DNA of 64,000 nucleotides from Ereboglobus sp. PH5-10 (GCF_029504735.1 NZ_JAQFIP010000003.1:124001-188000), one strand, 5' to 3'; shown: positions 19,707 to 29,478, numbered from the stretch's first letter. Notes: generated by a model not told the origin, from the sequence alone. Numbers and translations: made by a program.

Positions 19707-20333
19707 ATGCCTCCTTCCCAGCACGAGTATTACATCCGCCAGCCATCCGACACCGACGCGCGCGGACCGTTCACGATTGAACAACTTTCCCGGCTCGCCG
19801 AATCGGGCGGGCTTAATTCGAGCACGCTCCACTTCGACGCCAACACCGACCAGTGGATATCGCTGTTCGAGGTGCCCGAACTGGCCGCGTTGCTGCCCAA
19901 AAACACCGCGAAAAATCCGGCACCTCCCGCGGCTTCGTCTCCGCTCGCGGCGAAACTCACCGTCGTTCTCCTCGCGGGCAGCGCGCTCGCGCTGTTGCTC
20001 CCCATGCTCAAAAGCGTGGACGCGCTCAATGCGAACGCCCTCCTGCAATATCCATGCTTCTGGCTCGGCGCGCTCGACCTTTTGATGGCGTTGTGCTGCG
20101 GCGTGTTTGGCGTGCGATTCTTCCGTTTCGTCCGCGTTCGCACGGGACTCGGGCTCGGTTTTCTGGGCGCGCTTTTTTGGCTGCAAGCGAACACCGGCGC
20201 GCTTGTTGCCGCGTTGATCGCGTCGGTCTGTCTCTGGCTGGCAACAACATGCGCCGCTCCGCGCGCGCTCATCGCAAACACAATCGCAGGCTTGGCAGCG
20301 CTCGCAGCGCTCGCATATTGTCTGCTCACGTAA
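19707..20333 (+). CDS. GYF-domain integral membrane protein
   Basis: This 208-aa protein starts with a GYF_2-like domain (about 5-65: EYYIRQPSDTDARGPFTIEQ, then WISLFEVPELAALL), which in other bacteria binds proline-rich partners or acts as an adaptor. Four to five hydrophobic helices follow between about residue 78 and the end. The domain order, soluble GYF then membrane segments, is common in Verrucomicrobiota and Planctomycetota, but the function is unknown. The next ATG follows this stop codon with no gap, which suggests coupled translation with the YihY-type gene. Confidence 0.75.
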   Translation: MPPSQHEYYIRQPSDTDARGPFTIEQLSRLAESGGLNSSTLHFDANTDQWISLFEVPELAALLPKNTAKNPAPPAASSPLAAKLTVVLLAGSALALLLPMLKSVDALNANALLQYPCFWLGALDLLMALCCGVFGVRFFRFVRVRTGLGLGFLGALFWLQANTGALVAALIASVCLWLATTCAAPRALIANTIAGLAALAALAYCLLT

Positions 20334-22013
20334 ATGCGGCCCCGGGCCGCGCCCACCAATATGATGCGCTCACTCATACTCCTCAAAAACCGCGCCGTCT
20401 CCCTCTACACAAAGGAAATCTGGCAGTCCACGCACATGGGGGAAAAATCCCTGCGCGGCTGGGCTTACGCGCTCCTGCGCGTCATCTCGATCACGATCAC
20501 CGGCACGCTGGCCACGCGCTCGTTTGCGCGCGCCGCCGCCCTGAGCTTCACCACGCTGCTCAGCCTCGGGCCGCTCATCGCGCTTGCGGTAATGGTCGCC
20601 GGCTTTGTGCTCAAGGACCAGGATCCCGACATGATCGCGAACAAACTCAACGACGCGATCAAGTTCGTCGCGCCGCAGGTCGATCACTACGAGGAAATCC
20701 GCCAGCAAAACCGCCGCAATGGGCGCGCCAGAAACTCCGCCGAGCGCCCCGGCACCCAAACACAATCCAACGCCGCATCGCCCGCCCCGGCGCCTTCGGC
20801 GCCCGCGCCATCCTCCGCCGTCACGGCTGCTGAAAAAACATCCACAGCACCATCCACCCCCGCGCAACCCGACACAGCGCAACGCAAGGTTCGCCCCGAA
20901 ATCGTCCGCCTCATCAACAACTTTATCACCAACGCCCGCTCCGGCACCATCGGCGGCATCAGCGCGATCACTCTGATCACGATTGTGATTTTTCTCTTCG
21001 GCGCGATCGAGGATGTGTTCAACGACATTTGGGGCGTGCGACGAACGCGCTCGTGGCTCACGCGCGTCGTGTTTTATTGGACGATTCTCACGCTTGGCAC
21101 GATCATCTTTTCGGTCGCCATCACCACGCTCTCGGCGGCGACTTTCGAGAACTTCTTCCGCGAAAAAATCCCCTTTGGTGCGCAGATGATCGCCGCCGCA
21201 AATTTTGTCATGCCCGCGGTCATCGCCGTGCTCGCGCTTGGGGCGCTCACTCTTTTTTACCGCTTCATTCCCAACACGCGCGTGTATTGGCGCGCGGCGC
21301 TCGCCGGCTCCATCACCATGTCGGTGCTGCTCGTCGGCAACAACCTGATCGCATTCGCATATTTTCGCCGCATCGAAATCACGCAAAGCCTCTACGGCTC
21401 GCTCGGCGTGCTGCCCGTGCTCATGCTCGGGCTGTATGTGTTCTGGATGATTGTGCTGATCGGCGGGCAGGTCAGCTACGCGGTGCAAAACGTGCATTTC
21501 CGCAACAGCCAGATCGCCTGGGGCACGCTGTCGTTCACCCGGCGCGAACGCCTCACGCTCATCGTGCTGCTCACCATCGCGCGGCGTTTCCAGGCGTGCA
21601 TGCCGCCGTGCACCGTTTCGCAACTCGGCGACACGATCAAGGCGCCCGCGCAAATTCTGAACGAATGCCTCAACCGCTTGAAGGATCTCGGGCTGATCTC
21701 GGCCGTGCCGCCGCCGGCCAAACGCGAGGCGGCGTCGGACTATCTGTATCAACCGGCGCGGCCGCTCAACCGCATCACGCTCGGCGAGTTCAAGGAGCTC
21801 TTTGAGAACATCGGCGAGGATCCCTCGGGCATGCTGCTCGACAGCATTGATCCCGTGAGCGCGCAGTATCATGCCGCGATTAAGGCGATAAATCGCGAGC
21901 CGGTTTTCACCAAGACGCTCGAGCAGCTTTTCGCCGAAAACCCGATTGACGGCACACACCCGCCCTTCGCATTCGGCGAAAAACTCAAGCCGGCCCAAGG
22001 CGGAACAACTTGA
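20334..22013 (+). CDS. YihY/BrkB-family inner membrane protein
   Basis: The protein is 559 aa with about six membrane helices in the YihY_BrkB (formerly RNase BN) fold. Family blocks include RAAALSFTTLLSLGPLIALA near residue 70 and SLYGSLGVLPVLMLGLYVFW later. A Pro/Ala/Thr-rich loop of about 60 residues (about 125-185) is inserted after the second helix. The C-terminal 140 residues look like a winged-helix domain (TVSQLGDTIKAPAQILNECL). The role of this family is unsettled; older tRNase claims were withdrawn. The ATG abuts the preceding stop, and ATGs at 20361 or 20364 are alternatives. Confidence 0.85.
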   Translation: MRPRAAPTNMMRSLILLKNRAVSLYTKEIWQSTHMGEKSLRGWAYALLRVISITITGTLATRSFARAAALSFTTLLSLGPLIALAVMVAGFVLKDQDPDMIANKLNDAIKFVAPQVDHYEEIRQQNRRNGRARNSAERPGTQTQSNAASPAPAPSAPAPSSAVTAAEKTSTAPSTPAQPDTAQRKVRPEIVRLINNFITNARSGTIGGISAITLITIVIFLFGAIEDVFNDIWGVRRTRSWLTRVVFYWTILTLGTIIFSVAITTLSAATFENFFREKIPFGAQMIAAANFVMPAVIAVLALGALTLFYRFIPNTRVYWRAALAGSITMSVLLVGNNLIAFAYFRRIEITQSLYGSLGVLPVLMLGLYVFWMIVLIGGQVSYAVQNVHFRNSQIAWGTLSFTRRERLTLIVLLTIARRFQACMPPCTVSQLGDTIKAPAQILNECLNRLKDLGLISAVPPPAKREAASDYLYQPARPLNRITLGEFKELFENIGEDPSGMLLDSIDPVSAQYHAAIKAINREPVFTKTLEQLFAENPIDGTHPPFAFGEKLKPAQGGTT

Positions 22014-22022
22014 ACCGGCATG

Positions 22023-22050
22023 AATCGACTTGAGTCGATTCAAGTCGATT
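22023..22050. repeat. 11-bp inverted repeat after the YihY-type gene
   Basis: AATCGACTTGA (22023-22033) pairs with TCAAGTCGATT (22040-22050), with a GTCGAT spacer that repeats the same core. It begins 9 bases after the stop codon. There is no T-run, so its role is unclear; it may be a small repeat or a transcript-stabilising hairpin. Confidence 0.55.
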
Positions 22051-22085
22051 TACGTTGAAACGGAACGAGCCGGGACAACCACACG

Positions 22086-22115
22086 CAAAAAAAGCGCCGC
22101 AAAACGCGGCGCTTT
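22086..22115 (-). terminator. Intrinsic terminator for the phosphofructokinase gene
   Basis: AAAGCGCCGC (22091-22100) and GCGGCGCTTT (22106-22115) form a 10-bp stem with a 5-base loop. Read leftward, the stem is followed by a T-run (A-run at 22087-22093 on the plus strand). It lies 38 bases after the pfk stop and also separates the two convergent genes. Confidence 0.8.
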
Positions 22116-22153
22116 GAGAGAGAATTAAGTGTGCGTGCGTGTTTGCCGCCGGC

Positions 22154-23413
22154 TCAGATTTCGTATGCGGGGAGCGCTTTGTCCACGCGCACTTTTTCGA
22201 GTTTCACGAAGGCGGGCAGGCCGTTTTCGTAGGGAACGACCGTTTCGCCCTGGATGAGCGGCTGCGCGTAGCGGATGAACTGGTTGCTCATGCTCACGCC
22301 GTCCTCGTTGATCCACTCGCGGGGGAGTTTCTTCACGCCGTTGGCGATGTCGCCAAGCGGGGCGAGTCCGGTTTCGCAGCTGTAGTGGTCGGTGTCGCCA
22401 CGCAGGAGCGTGACCATTTTGTCGGTCTCGCCTTCGACGACGGCGGCTTTGACCGCGGCTTGCCCCGCGAGATAGGCCTCGTCGGCATCGGCTTTCGAAC
22501 CACCAATGACCGCGGCGCGCTGCGCCATGCCGAGCTTGACGGTGCGGCATTTCACGGTCGGGAAGTTTTGTTCGACAAGACCCTTCAGGTAATCGGCCGC
22601 GCCACCGAGCTGGGCATGGCCGAAGGCGTCGGTTTTGTCATCGGCGGAAACGTAGTTGCCGTCGGCGTCGATGAGGCCCTCGCCCACGACAATCATGCAG
22701 TATTTTTCGCGCTTGAGAACGCGTTGCACGTCGCCAACGAACTTCTCTGTCGAGAAGGCGACCTCGGGCAAATAGATGAGGTGCGGGGGATCATTGGGCT
22801 GGTCGCGACGCTTGGCGAGCGCGGCGCCGGCGGCAATCCAGCCCGCGTTGCGACCCATGACCTCGATGATTTGCACGAGGTCGTGCTGGCCCATGGCCTC
22901 GTTGTCGCAGGCAACCTGGCGAACGGTGGAGCAGATGTGCTTGATGACGGAACCGTAGCCGGGGCAATGGTCGGTGACGGGCAGGTCGTTGTCGATGGTC
23001 TTGGGAATGCCGATGACGCGCAGGTCGTAGTTTTGCTCTTGGGCGAGCTTGGAAATTTTGTCGGCGGTGTCCTGCGAGTCGTTGCCGCCCGCGTAGAAGA
23101 AGTAGCGGATGTTGTGCGCCTTGAAGACCTCGAGAACGCGCTCGAAATCCTGCTGTTTCTTGAGCTTGTAGCGGCAGGTGCCGAGCGCGGCGCCGGGCGT
23201 GTAACGGAGGCCGCGGATGACCTGTTGCGATTCGGAGGCGAGGTCGACGAAATCCTCATTAAGGATGCCGAGCACGCCGTTGAGCGTGCCATAGATTTCC
23301 TCGATGCACTCATGGTTGAGTGCTTCGGAGACGACTCCGGCTACGCTGGCGTTGATAACGGCGGTGGGGCCTCCTGACTGGCCCACCAAGACATTTCCTA
23401 CAAGTTCGGCCAT
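22154..23413 (-). CDS. 6-phosphofructokinase, PPi-type active-site signature
   Basis: The enzyme phosphorylates fructose 6-phosphate in glycolysis. It is 419 aa from ATG 23413. The N-terminal phosphate loop is VGQSGGPTAVINAS, the nucleotide/PPi motif is GGNDS (109-113), the catalytic motif is PKTIDND (137-143), and MGRNAGW is present. Relative to E. coli PfkA (GGDGS, PGTIDND), the residue after the third position is Asp112 and Lys138 replaces Gly. These two changes are the known hallmark of pyrophosphate-dependent enzymes. Asn111 replaces the usual metal-binding Asp. PPi use is therefore likely, but the phosphoryl donor needs assay. Confidence 0.88.
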   Translation of the reverse strand: MAELVGNVLVGQSGGPTAVINASVAGVVSEALNHECIEEIYGTLNGVLGILNEDFVDLASESQQVIRGLRYTPGAALGTCRYKLKKQQDFERVLEVFKAHNIRYFFYAGGNDSQDTADKISKLAQEQNYDLRVIGIPKTIDNDLPVTDHCPGYGSVIKHICSTVRQVACDNEAMGQHDLVQIIEVMGRNAGWIAAGAALAKRRDQPNDPPHLIYLPEVAFSTEKFVGDVQRVLKREKYCMIVVGEGLIDADGNYVSADDKTDAFGHAQLGGAADYLKGLVEQNFPTVKCRTVKLGMAQRAAVIGGSKADADEAYLAGQAAVKAAVVEGETDKMVTLLRGDTDHYSCETGLAPLGDIANGVKKLPREWINEDGVSMSNQFIRYAQPLIQGETVVPYENGLPAFVKLEKVRVDKALPAYEI

Positions 23414-23960
23414 GGTGTTGTGCGATGTGATTTTGGTTGTTTGGGTGCTGATAAATTTGTGTGAAGGTCAAAAGAAGTAACTGTGCCCGCTTGCTGGCAA
23501 ATCAATTCTAAGGGAAGCCCAAAAGAACCTGCCGTTTCGAGGCGAGCGGGCTTGCCGTCTGGGTGGAGGCATAAAAGAAACTGTTTCGGTGAAACAGCCC
23601 CGCCAGGATTTGAAACACCGCGCGCCTCCCCAAGGCCAGACACCCGCCGACTAAAAAAACGCCTTCGCCTTTCACGAGGCGTTCATGAAATCAGGCGACA
23701 TGCGCAATACGAAACGGCGGAACGCTCATCCCCAACGGGGATGAGTCCCTTAGCCCGGGTTGGTGCGAGCCGCGAGCGCCTACCCCGGGTGCCATGAGAA
23801 AGATACCGCAACCCCGTTGGGGTTGTTTGTCATATTCACCATACCCAAGGTAGCTCGCTGCGCTCGCAACCTTGGGCTAGAGGACGGAAGCCCGTTGGGC
23901 TTCAAGCAATGTCCCTTTTATTTCGCACTCCTTGATAATCTCGCGCTAAAGCGCGACCGC
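23414..23960. other. Intergenic region between two leftward genes
   Basis: No credible gene is present. The first about 70 bases are the presumed promoter/leader region of pfk (transcribed leftward). Bases 23480-23690 are of mixed composition and include a small stem, CTGTTTC/GAAACAG. Bases 23725-23903 are the second compound palindromic element. An 81-codon frame overlapping the pfk start is not convincing. Confidence 0.65.
23725..23903. repeat. Compound palindromic element B (five hairpins)
   Basis: Stems in order: CTCATCCCC/GGGGATGAG (23725-23745, 3-base loop), a CCCGGG pair framing GTGCGAGCCGCGAGCGC, CAACCCC/GGGGTTG (23809-23825), CCCAAGGT/ACCTTGGG (23844-23876) and GAAGCCC/GGGCTTC (23887-23903). 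TAGCCCGGG- and CAAGG-type cores and GTT/AAC loops recur. The organisation resembles element A at 3909-4115, so both are likely members of one dispersed family. Confidence 0.75.
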
Positions 23961-24998
23961 TCATTTGTCCACATTGATCACGCGCTCCGGGGTGATGCGC
24001 GTGGAGCCGACGCCGAGCGTTTCGGCAAAACCGAGCGTGTGAATGTCCTCGGACACCGCGCGGAAGCCGTTGCGTTCGCGCCAGCGGTTGATGCGCTCCA
24101 AAACCATCGAGTCGAGCGCCACCGGGTCGCTGCTCAACCAAAGCACCGGCTCCGACACCGTGTAGAGCGAGTTAAAATACGGCCCGCCGATGTATTGGTA
24201 GTGCTCCAGGCTCGCAATCGTGAGCGCCCACGTCTGGCGGAGCTCGGGGATCGCGCTCATCTCGGCGACCGCCGCGGGCGCGTTGGCCGGACTGCGGAAA
24301 AAGCGCGCCGTGTTGCTCGCGTTCCAGAGCGTCGCGTTCACCAGCGAGCCGTTGATGCCGAGAATCGGATGGTCGGTGAACACCGGCAGGTTGATCCAAA
24401 AATCCGCGTCGAGAAAGAGCGGCGTGGCGAGGAAGCTCTTGCGGTCCTGCTCCTTGGTCGTGTTCGGGTTTTGATCCTCCACGCTTTTCTCCGCAAAAAT
24501 CGAATCGAAGCGCGACGGCAGCGGGCTGTCGTAAAACCAAACCGGATCGTAATACCGGCCCGACTCCAGCACGTAAACCGGGTGCCCCTTGAACGGATAA
24601 TCTCCTTGCGCGTATGCCGGCAGGTATCCGGTCATGCGCAGGCGCAGCTGGTTCAACCCGACAATGAAAATACCCTCCGTTTCAAATCCGCGCCTTTCCA
24701 TCGCGGCAATAACCGCCTTCACCAGCGCGATCGGCGTGGCCATGCCAGGCCCCGAGTCCGTGTAGATTTTGAGCCCTACTTTTTTCTTCGGTCCCGGCGC
24801 GAGTTTGCGCCCCGTGGACGCCTCGTATTTCGAGAGCAGCAGCTCGACCTTCGCGTCATAGGCGCCCGCGTCGAACTTGGGCAGCCCGGCCTCCCATACG
24901 GGAGTCGGCCCTTGCGCCGCCGGCGTGTCGGCCGCGCGCGCAAATGCCGCAACGGCCAGTGTCGTTGTGAAAAGCAGGATCGCTCTGAAAAATCGCAT
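23961..24998 (-). CDS. Secreted DUF362-type protein
   Basis: The protein is 345 aa with a clear signal peptide (MRFFRAILLFTTTLAVAAFA, then RAAD cleavage). The mature part has features of DUF362 proteins: KVGLKIYTDSGPGMATPIAL with a predicted loop near residue 75, ADFWINLPVFTDHPILGING in the middle, and LWLSSDPVALDSMVLERI near the end. DUF362 proteins often occur with iron-sulfur domains, but no Cys cluster is present here. It is the third gene of a leftward set after an iron-sulfur reductase and a DUF6599 protein. Its function is unknown. Confidence 0.78.
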   Translation of the reverse strand: MRFFRAILLFTTTLAVAAFARAADTPAAQGPTPVWEAGLPKFDAGAYDAKVELLLSKYEASTGRKLAPGPKKKVGLKIYTDSGPGMATPIALVKAVIAAMERRGFETEGIFIVGLNQLRLRMTGYLPAYAQGDYPFKGHPVYVLESGRYYDPVWFYDSPLPSRFDSIFAEKSVEDQNPNTTKEQDRKSFLATPLFLDADFWINLPVFTDHPILGINGSLVNATLWNASNTARFFRSPANAPAAVAEMSAIPELRQTWALTIASLEHYQYIGGPYFNSLYTVSEPVLWLSSDPVALDSMVLERINRWRERNGFRAVSEDIHTLGFAETLGVGSTRITPERVINVDK

Positions 24999-25113
24999 GA
25001 GAAAAAATAAGTCGCCTACCGGGAGGAAAAGTTTCGTGAATTAACGCTTAATGCCAGAATGCATTTGGGGTTAAAAGGGAAATCGCATGCACAGGGGGCG
25101 CGCCTCCGGCCTT

Positions 25114-25986
25114 CTACTTCACGGCTTCCGCAAGCCGCGCCAAAAGCGCGCTCGCATCAATGTCGGCGCCGCTGTCGTTGGTGATGCCGAAGATGTATTG
25201 GCCGCGCCAGAGCATCGGGATGTCGCCGTTGAAGCGGTCGGGCATCACAAACGCGCCTTCTTGGGGCGCGGATTTCTGCCGGTTGAATTTTGCGTAGTCG
25301 CCGAGCAGCTTTTCGATCCCCGCCTTTGTTTTTCCGTCTATGATAAACATGGCATAGTCCTTCCCGTTTTTGTCATAGGTGGCGCTCCATGCGGGGAGCA
25401 TGAATTTGTGTCCGAGGAAACTGTCAACGATGTAGGTCTCCGAGAGCGCCCGTTTGTTCTTCCGCGGAAACGCCTTCAGGATTGCGGGAAGCGCGGCGGC
25501 GGGGTCAATTTTGGCGGCGAGCGTGCGCGCGACTTTTTCCATCATGACCGGGGTTTCCGGACTTTCGTCGGAGGTCGTCACTTTCACATACATGCTGCCG
25601 GATAGAAAATGAACCAGGCCGGCGGCGCGATAACCCTCAGCGCCAATTTGGAGGAAGGCTGGCCCCGGCGAGCGTTCGGCGGAGTATATGGCAAAGGCGT
25701 CAAACGGCGTGGCGTGGCGATACATTTGCAGCGTCACGTATTTGTCCGTGCCGTCCTTTGTGTAATCGACGGAGGTCATCTCGGCAAAGTTGCACTTCAG
25801 ATACCCCTCGGCCGCGCCGTTGATGCGGTCGAAAAGATTATCACCGGTGAAAACCTCAACTTGCTTGGAAATCGTCCAGCCGTCGATTTTCGGCAGCATG
25901 GCGACGAGTTCCCTCGGGGTTTGGGCGAATGTGAGCGCGGCGAAAACGACGGGAAAAACGAATAGTGCGAGGATGATTTTTTTCAT
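25114..25986 (-). CDS. Secreted DUF6599-type protein
   Basis: ATG 25986 gives 290 aa. The frame is open further upstream but overlaps the reductase gene there, and the signal peptide MKKIILALFVFPVVFAALTF begins exactly here. The mature protein opens LVAMLPKIDGWTISKQVEVF, then GDNLFDRINGAAEGYLKCNF. Weak alignment to the pattern LLP..GW......F.GDNLYDYINGGAE of DUF6599 proteins is seen. The rest is beta-rich. It lies 80 bases after the Tat-exported reductase on the same strand, suggesting a common unit. No catalytic motif is recognised. Confidence 0.78.
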   Translation of the reverse strand: MKKIILALFVFPVVFAALTFAQTPRELVAMLPKIDGWTISKQVEVFTGDNLFDRINGAAEGYLKCNFAEMTSVDYTKDGTDKYVTLQMYRHATPFDAFAIYSAERSPGPAFLQIGAEGYRAAGLVHFLSGSMYVKVTTSDESPETPVMMEKVARTLAAKIDPAAALPAILKAFPRKNKRALSETYIVDSFLGHKFMLPAWSATYDKNGKDYAMFIIDGKTKAGIEKLLGDYAKFNRQKSAPQEGAFVMPDRFNGDIPMLWRGQYIFGITNDSGADIDASALLARLAEAVK

Positions 25987-26066
25987 GGTATGAATAAGCC
26001 CCATGCGACCGGCGGGATGAACGGGACAAACGGGACGGGATGAACGCGGTGTTTTGCGCGATTTGG

Positions 26067-27239
26067 CTACACCAAAAACTCGTCGGGCACGTTGCGAATG
26101 CGGGAGATGTCGCGGATTTTTTCGGCAACGAGAAACCCGGAGCGGCAGTTGACGGTGCAGGTTTCGCAATCGCCGCAGGGATTGTCGGGCAGGCCGAGCT
26201 CGGTGATGGTTTCCTTGGCGAGGCCGGGCTGGCGATAGCCGTGCGCATACATGTAGGCGCGCATGAGGTCGGGGATCGGCAGATTTTGAGGGCACTGGCC
26301 GTCGCATCCGTGGCATTGCGTGCAGTAGAGTGAGGCGACTTTTTTGCCGCCGTCGATGAACGCCTTTTCCTCGGGCGTGTAGGCGAGACTGGCGGCGGAT
26401 TCGAGGCACACGTCGAGTTCGTCGAAGTTTGTGTAGCCGGGAATCGCCGTGGTCACGTTTTTATCCCGCAACGCCCACTTGAGCGCGGCGGACACGTTTA
26501 TGTCTTTCGCGCCGGCCATTGTTTTCATCGCGACGATGCCGATGCCGGCGGCGGCGGCGCGCGCGATGGCGGATTTTATATCGAGGCTTTGCTGCTTCTT
26601 GAAATTATACGCCGTGAGCACGACCTCGTAAAACTTCCCCTTGATGACGGCGTCGATGACCTCGGGCTCCTTGTCGTGCGTGGAGACGCCGCAATGCTTG
26701 ATGCGCCCCTGTTTTTTCAAGGTTCGCATGACATTGTGGATCGGTTCGTGAAGCACGGCCTTCCCGGAGTTGACCCCGTGGAGATAAAGGATGTCCACGT
26801 ATTCAAGCCCGAGGCGCTCCATGCTCGTGTTGAACTTTTCCATGAAAATATCCGGGGCGTTGTCGTTGAAGATTTCCCGGCGGACGCCGACTTTCGTCGC
26901 AATGACAAACTGGTCGCGCGGCACGCCCTTGAGCACCTTGCCGAGCATGGTTTCGTTGTTACCGCGCTGGTAACTGTGCGCCGTGTCGAAATGCACGACG
27001 CCGTTGCGCAGGGCCGCCCTGACGAGGTTGGGATTGTCGGCTCTCATCACGCCCATGCTGAGGACGGGGAGCTTGATGCCGGTTTTGCCAAGGGGGCGAA
27101 CCTCGAACTTCGGCGGCTGCGGCGCGACGGTTTTTTCACCGGCTGAAGGTTGCGCGCGCAGCGCGGATGACAGAATCAGGCCCGCGCCTCCGGTTGCGGC
27201 ATGACTGAGAAAACGACGGCGGTTTATGTTTTTTTTCAT
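26067..27239 (-). CDS. Tat-exported aldo/keto reductase with C-terminal iron-sulfur motifs
   Basis: The protein is 390 aa. The N-terminus carries a twin-arginine signal ([20 protein letters not shown]). An aldo/keto reductase barrel spans about 45-310: [28 protein letters not shown] with catalytic Asp and Tyr, and VIATKVG with the Lys. The C-terminal 80 residues hold two cysteine clusters, [12 protein letters not shown] and [11 protein letters not shown], similar to ferredoxin-type 4Fe-4S domains. Folded export via Tat fits a cofactor-containing enzyme. It diverges from gltA across 171 bases. The substrate is unknown; gene order with DUF6599 and DUF362 suggests a shared periplasmic role. Confidence 0.88.
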   Translation of the reverse strand: MKKNINRRRFLSHAATGGAGLILSSALRAQPSAGEKTVAPQPPKFEVRPLGKTGIKLPVLSMGVMRADNPNLVRAALRNGVVHFDTAHSYQRGNNETMLGKVLKGVPRDQFVIATKVGVRREIFNDNAPDIFMEKFNTSMERLGLEYVDILYLHGVNSGKAVLHEPIHNVMRTLKKQGRIKHCGVSTHDKEPEVIDAVIKGKFYEVVLTAYNFKKQQSLDIKSAIARAAAAGIGIVAMKTMAGAKDINVSAALKWALRDKNVTTAIPGYTNFDELDVCLESAASLAYTPEEKAFIDGGKKVASLYCTQCHGCDGQCPQNLPIPDLMRAYMYAHGYRQPGLAKETITELGLPDNPCGDCETCTVNCRSGFLVAEKIRDISRIRNVPDEFLV

Positions 27240-27410
27240 AATGCTTATGAACGGGGTGATTTTATTGGAGTTGTTTTTACCCGCGACGTTTTTTGGTCTG
27301 CGCCCGCGAGTCCGCTGGTCAAATTTTCGCTAAAGGTGAAAAGAATATTTGCACAAAAAACGCAACTTTTCTTTGCATGCCGCGCAATCCAGCCTGCATT
27401 ATCCACAACC

Positions 27411-28727
27411 ATGTCCTCCGACGCCCTCCTCAAATTCAACAACAAGGAACTCACACTGCCGGTCATCACAGGAACCGAAGGCGAAATCGCCATCGATATG
27501 AGCCGCTTGCGAGCGGACACCGGCGCGATCACTTTCGACGAAGGCTATGCCAACACCGGCTCGTGCAAAAGCGAGGTCACCTTCATCGACGGCGAAAAGG
27601 GAATCCTGCGCTACCGCGGCTACCCGATCGAGCAGCTCGCCGAAAAATCCAACTTCGTGGAAACCGCCTATCTCATAATGAACGGCGAGCTGCCCAAGCC
27701 CCACCAGCGCGCCAGGTTCGGACGCCTCCTCTCGGACAACGCCGCGCTGCGCGAGGGCATGGTGCGCTTCATCCAGAATTTCCCGCGCGACGCGCACCCG
27801 ATGGCCGTGCTCTCCGCGAGCCTCAACGCCCTCGGCGCCTACTACCCGCACCTCGCCAGCAACAACCACCAGCAGGATCTCGAGCACTTCGACGAGGCCG
27901 CCGCCGTCGCCATTTCCAAGGTGCGCACCATCGCCGCGCACACCTACCGGGTGAACATGGGCAAACCCTTCAATTATCCGCGCCCGAACTTCGGCTACTG
28001 CGAAAACTTCCTCCACATGCTGTTCACCGACCCCTACAACGAATACATCGCGAAGGAGGAAGTCGCGCGCGCCCTCAACCTCTTCCTGCTCCTGCACGCC
28101 GATCACGAGCAAAACTGCTCGACCTCGACCGTGAAAATGGTCGCCTCCGCCGGCGCCAATCTCTTCGCCTCAATCGCCTCCGGCGTGTGCGCGCTCTGGG
28201 GCCCGCTCCACGGCGGCGCCAACGCGGCCGTGATCGAAATGCTCCAGCACATCCACGACGCCGGCGACGACGGCACGAAATTCATCGCCGCGGCAAAGGC
28301 GGGCAAGGGACAGCGGTTGATGGGCTTCGGCCACCGCGTGTATCGCAACTACGACCCGCGCGCAAAAATCATCAAGCAAAGCTTCCACGACGCGCTCGCG
28401 AGCCTCGGCATCAAAAACGACCCGCTCCTCAACATCGCCATGAAACTTGAGGAAGCCGCGCTCAACGACGAGTATTTCATATCGCGAAAACTCTACCCGA
28501 ACGTCGATTTTTACTCGGGCCTGATCATGCGCGCCATCGGCCTCCCGACCGACATGTTCACCGTGATGTTCGCCATCGGGCGCATGCCCGGCTGGATCGC
28601 CCAATGGCGCGAAATCGCGGCAAACCCGAAAGGCAGAATCTACCGCCCGCGCCAAATCTACACCGGCCACACACTCCGCGACTACGTGCCCATGCGCGAA
28701 CGCATCGAAGCCGCGAAGCGCGCGTAA
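27411..28727 (+). CDS. gltA: Citrate synthase
   Basis: The enzyme makes citrate from acetyl-CoA and oxaloacetate. ATG 27411 gives 438 aa. An upstream in-frame stretch lies in the promoter area and is not conserved. The type II (hexameric, Gram-negative) style is suggested by [20 protein letters not shown] text and length. Active-site histidines lie in [11 protein letters not shown] and [14 protein letters not shown], and the acidic residue is in [16 protein letters not shown]. It diverges from the iron-sulfur reductase gene across about 171 AT-richer bases that should hold both promoters. Confidence 0.96.
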   Translation: MSSDALLKFNNKELTLPVITGTEGEIAIDMSRLRADTGAITFDEGYANTGSCKSEVTFIDGEKGILRYRGYPIEQLAEKSNFVETAYLIMNGELPKPHQRARFGRLLSDNAALREGMVRFIQNFPRDAHPMAVLSASLNALGAYYPHLASNNHQQDLEHFDEAAAVAISKVRTIAAHTYRVNMGKPFNYPRPNFGYCENFLHMLFTDPYNEYIAKEEVARALNLFLLLHADHEQNCSTSTVKMVASAGANLFASIASGVCALWGPLHGGANAAVIEMLQHIHDAGDDGTKFIAAAKAGKGQRLMGFGHRVYRNYDPRAKIIKQSFHDALASLGIKNDPLLNIAMKLEEAALNDEYFISRKLYPNVDFYSGLIMRAIGLPTDMFTVMFAIGRMPGWIAQWREIAANPKGRIYRPRQIYTGHTLRDYVPMRERIEAAKRA

Positions 28728-28753
28728 CGCGGACGCGGACGTTTCGTTTTCGG

Positions 28754-29335
28754 CTACTTCACCAGCTTCACCTTCGCCTGGGTTTTCACCCGCTCAAACT
28801 CCAGAAAGAAGCTGCCCAGCACGCCCGGCTTCACGCGCACCTTTTTGACGCGCGGATCGGGGCCGCACGAATACGAACCGGAAACCACCTTCCAGCGCTG
28901 TCCGTTTGAAAGCGTGAAAACCGTGCCCTTCTCGAACCCCGCAAACGTGCCCGCCAGCTCAAGCTCCATCGTGTTGTATTCGATCTCGGTGCCGGGATCG
29001 ACCTTCACCTTTTGCCGGTTCGGTTTGGGCGGGGATTTTGGTTTTGCAGTTGCCGCGTCCGTCGCAACCACCGTCACTGGTTCATCCCCGGTGGGCTTGG
29101 CCGCAGCCTGCGTTTCAGCGTTCGCAACACACGCCCCCGCGGCATGCGCCCGCACAAGCGCGTCGAGATGCGCCCGCTCGTCATCGGACAATTTCGCCAA
29201 ACCCGCCGCCGCGTAGTCGGCCTTGCTAAGCCCGCCCGAAAATCCCGCGCCCGCGCAAACTTCAGGGGCGAAAAACAACCCCGCCGCGCAGGCGGCCAGC
29301 GCCGCCGTCAACCGAAAGAAACGAAGAGAAGTCAT
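28754..29335 (-). CDS. Exported protein of unknown function
   Basis: ATG 29335 gives 193 aa. The longer frame upstream overlaps the ptsN leader and lacks a signal at its start. The signal peptide begins MTSLRFFRLTAALAACAAGL, cleaved near EVCAGAG. An Ala/Asp-rich central region is followed by a Lys/Pro linker. The C-terminal about 85 residues are beta-rich and basic (VFTLSNGQRWKVVSGSYSCG, then KKVRVKPGVLGSFFLEFE), perhaps an SH3-like fold. No family is recognised. It converges with gltA. Confidence 0.7.
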   Translation of the reverse strand: MTSLRFFRLTAALAACAAGLFFAPEVCAGAGFSGGLSKADYAAAGLAKLSDDERAHLDALVRAHAAGACVANAETQAAAKPTGDEPVTVVATDAATAKPKSPPKPNRQKVKVDPGTEIEYNTMELELAGTFAGFEKGTVFTLSNGQRWKVVSGSYSCGPDPRVKKVRVKPGVLGSFFLEFERVKTQAKVKLVK

Positions 29336-29478
29336 GCCCGAGTCATGCGCGGCCTTCGCGCGGGCTGCAATTTTATTTGCTTCTTCAAAAAATCGTTTTC
29401 TTGGGCGATTCCTCCCTTGCAAACTCGCGCGCGCGGGCTCTCTCTGTTTCTTTGCTTAACCATCAACCGACATCAGCA

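Noticed and set aside
25987-26409. Longer start for the DUF6599 gene
   Set aside because: The added 141 residues lie over the 3' end of the reductase gene in another frame and are Arg/Pro-rich; the signal peptide starts at 25986.
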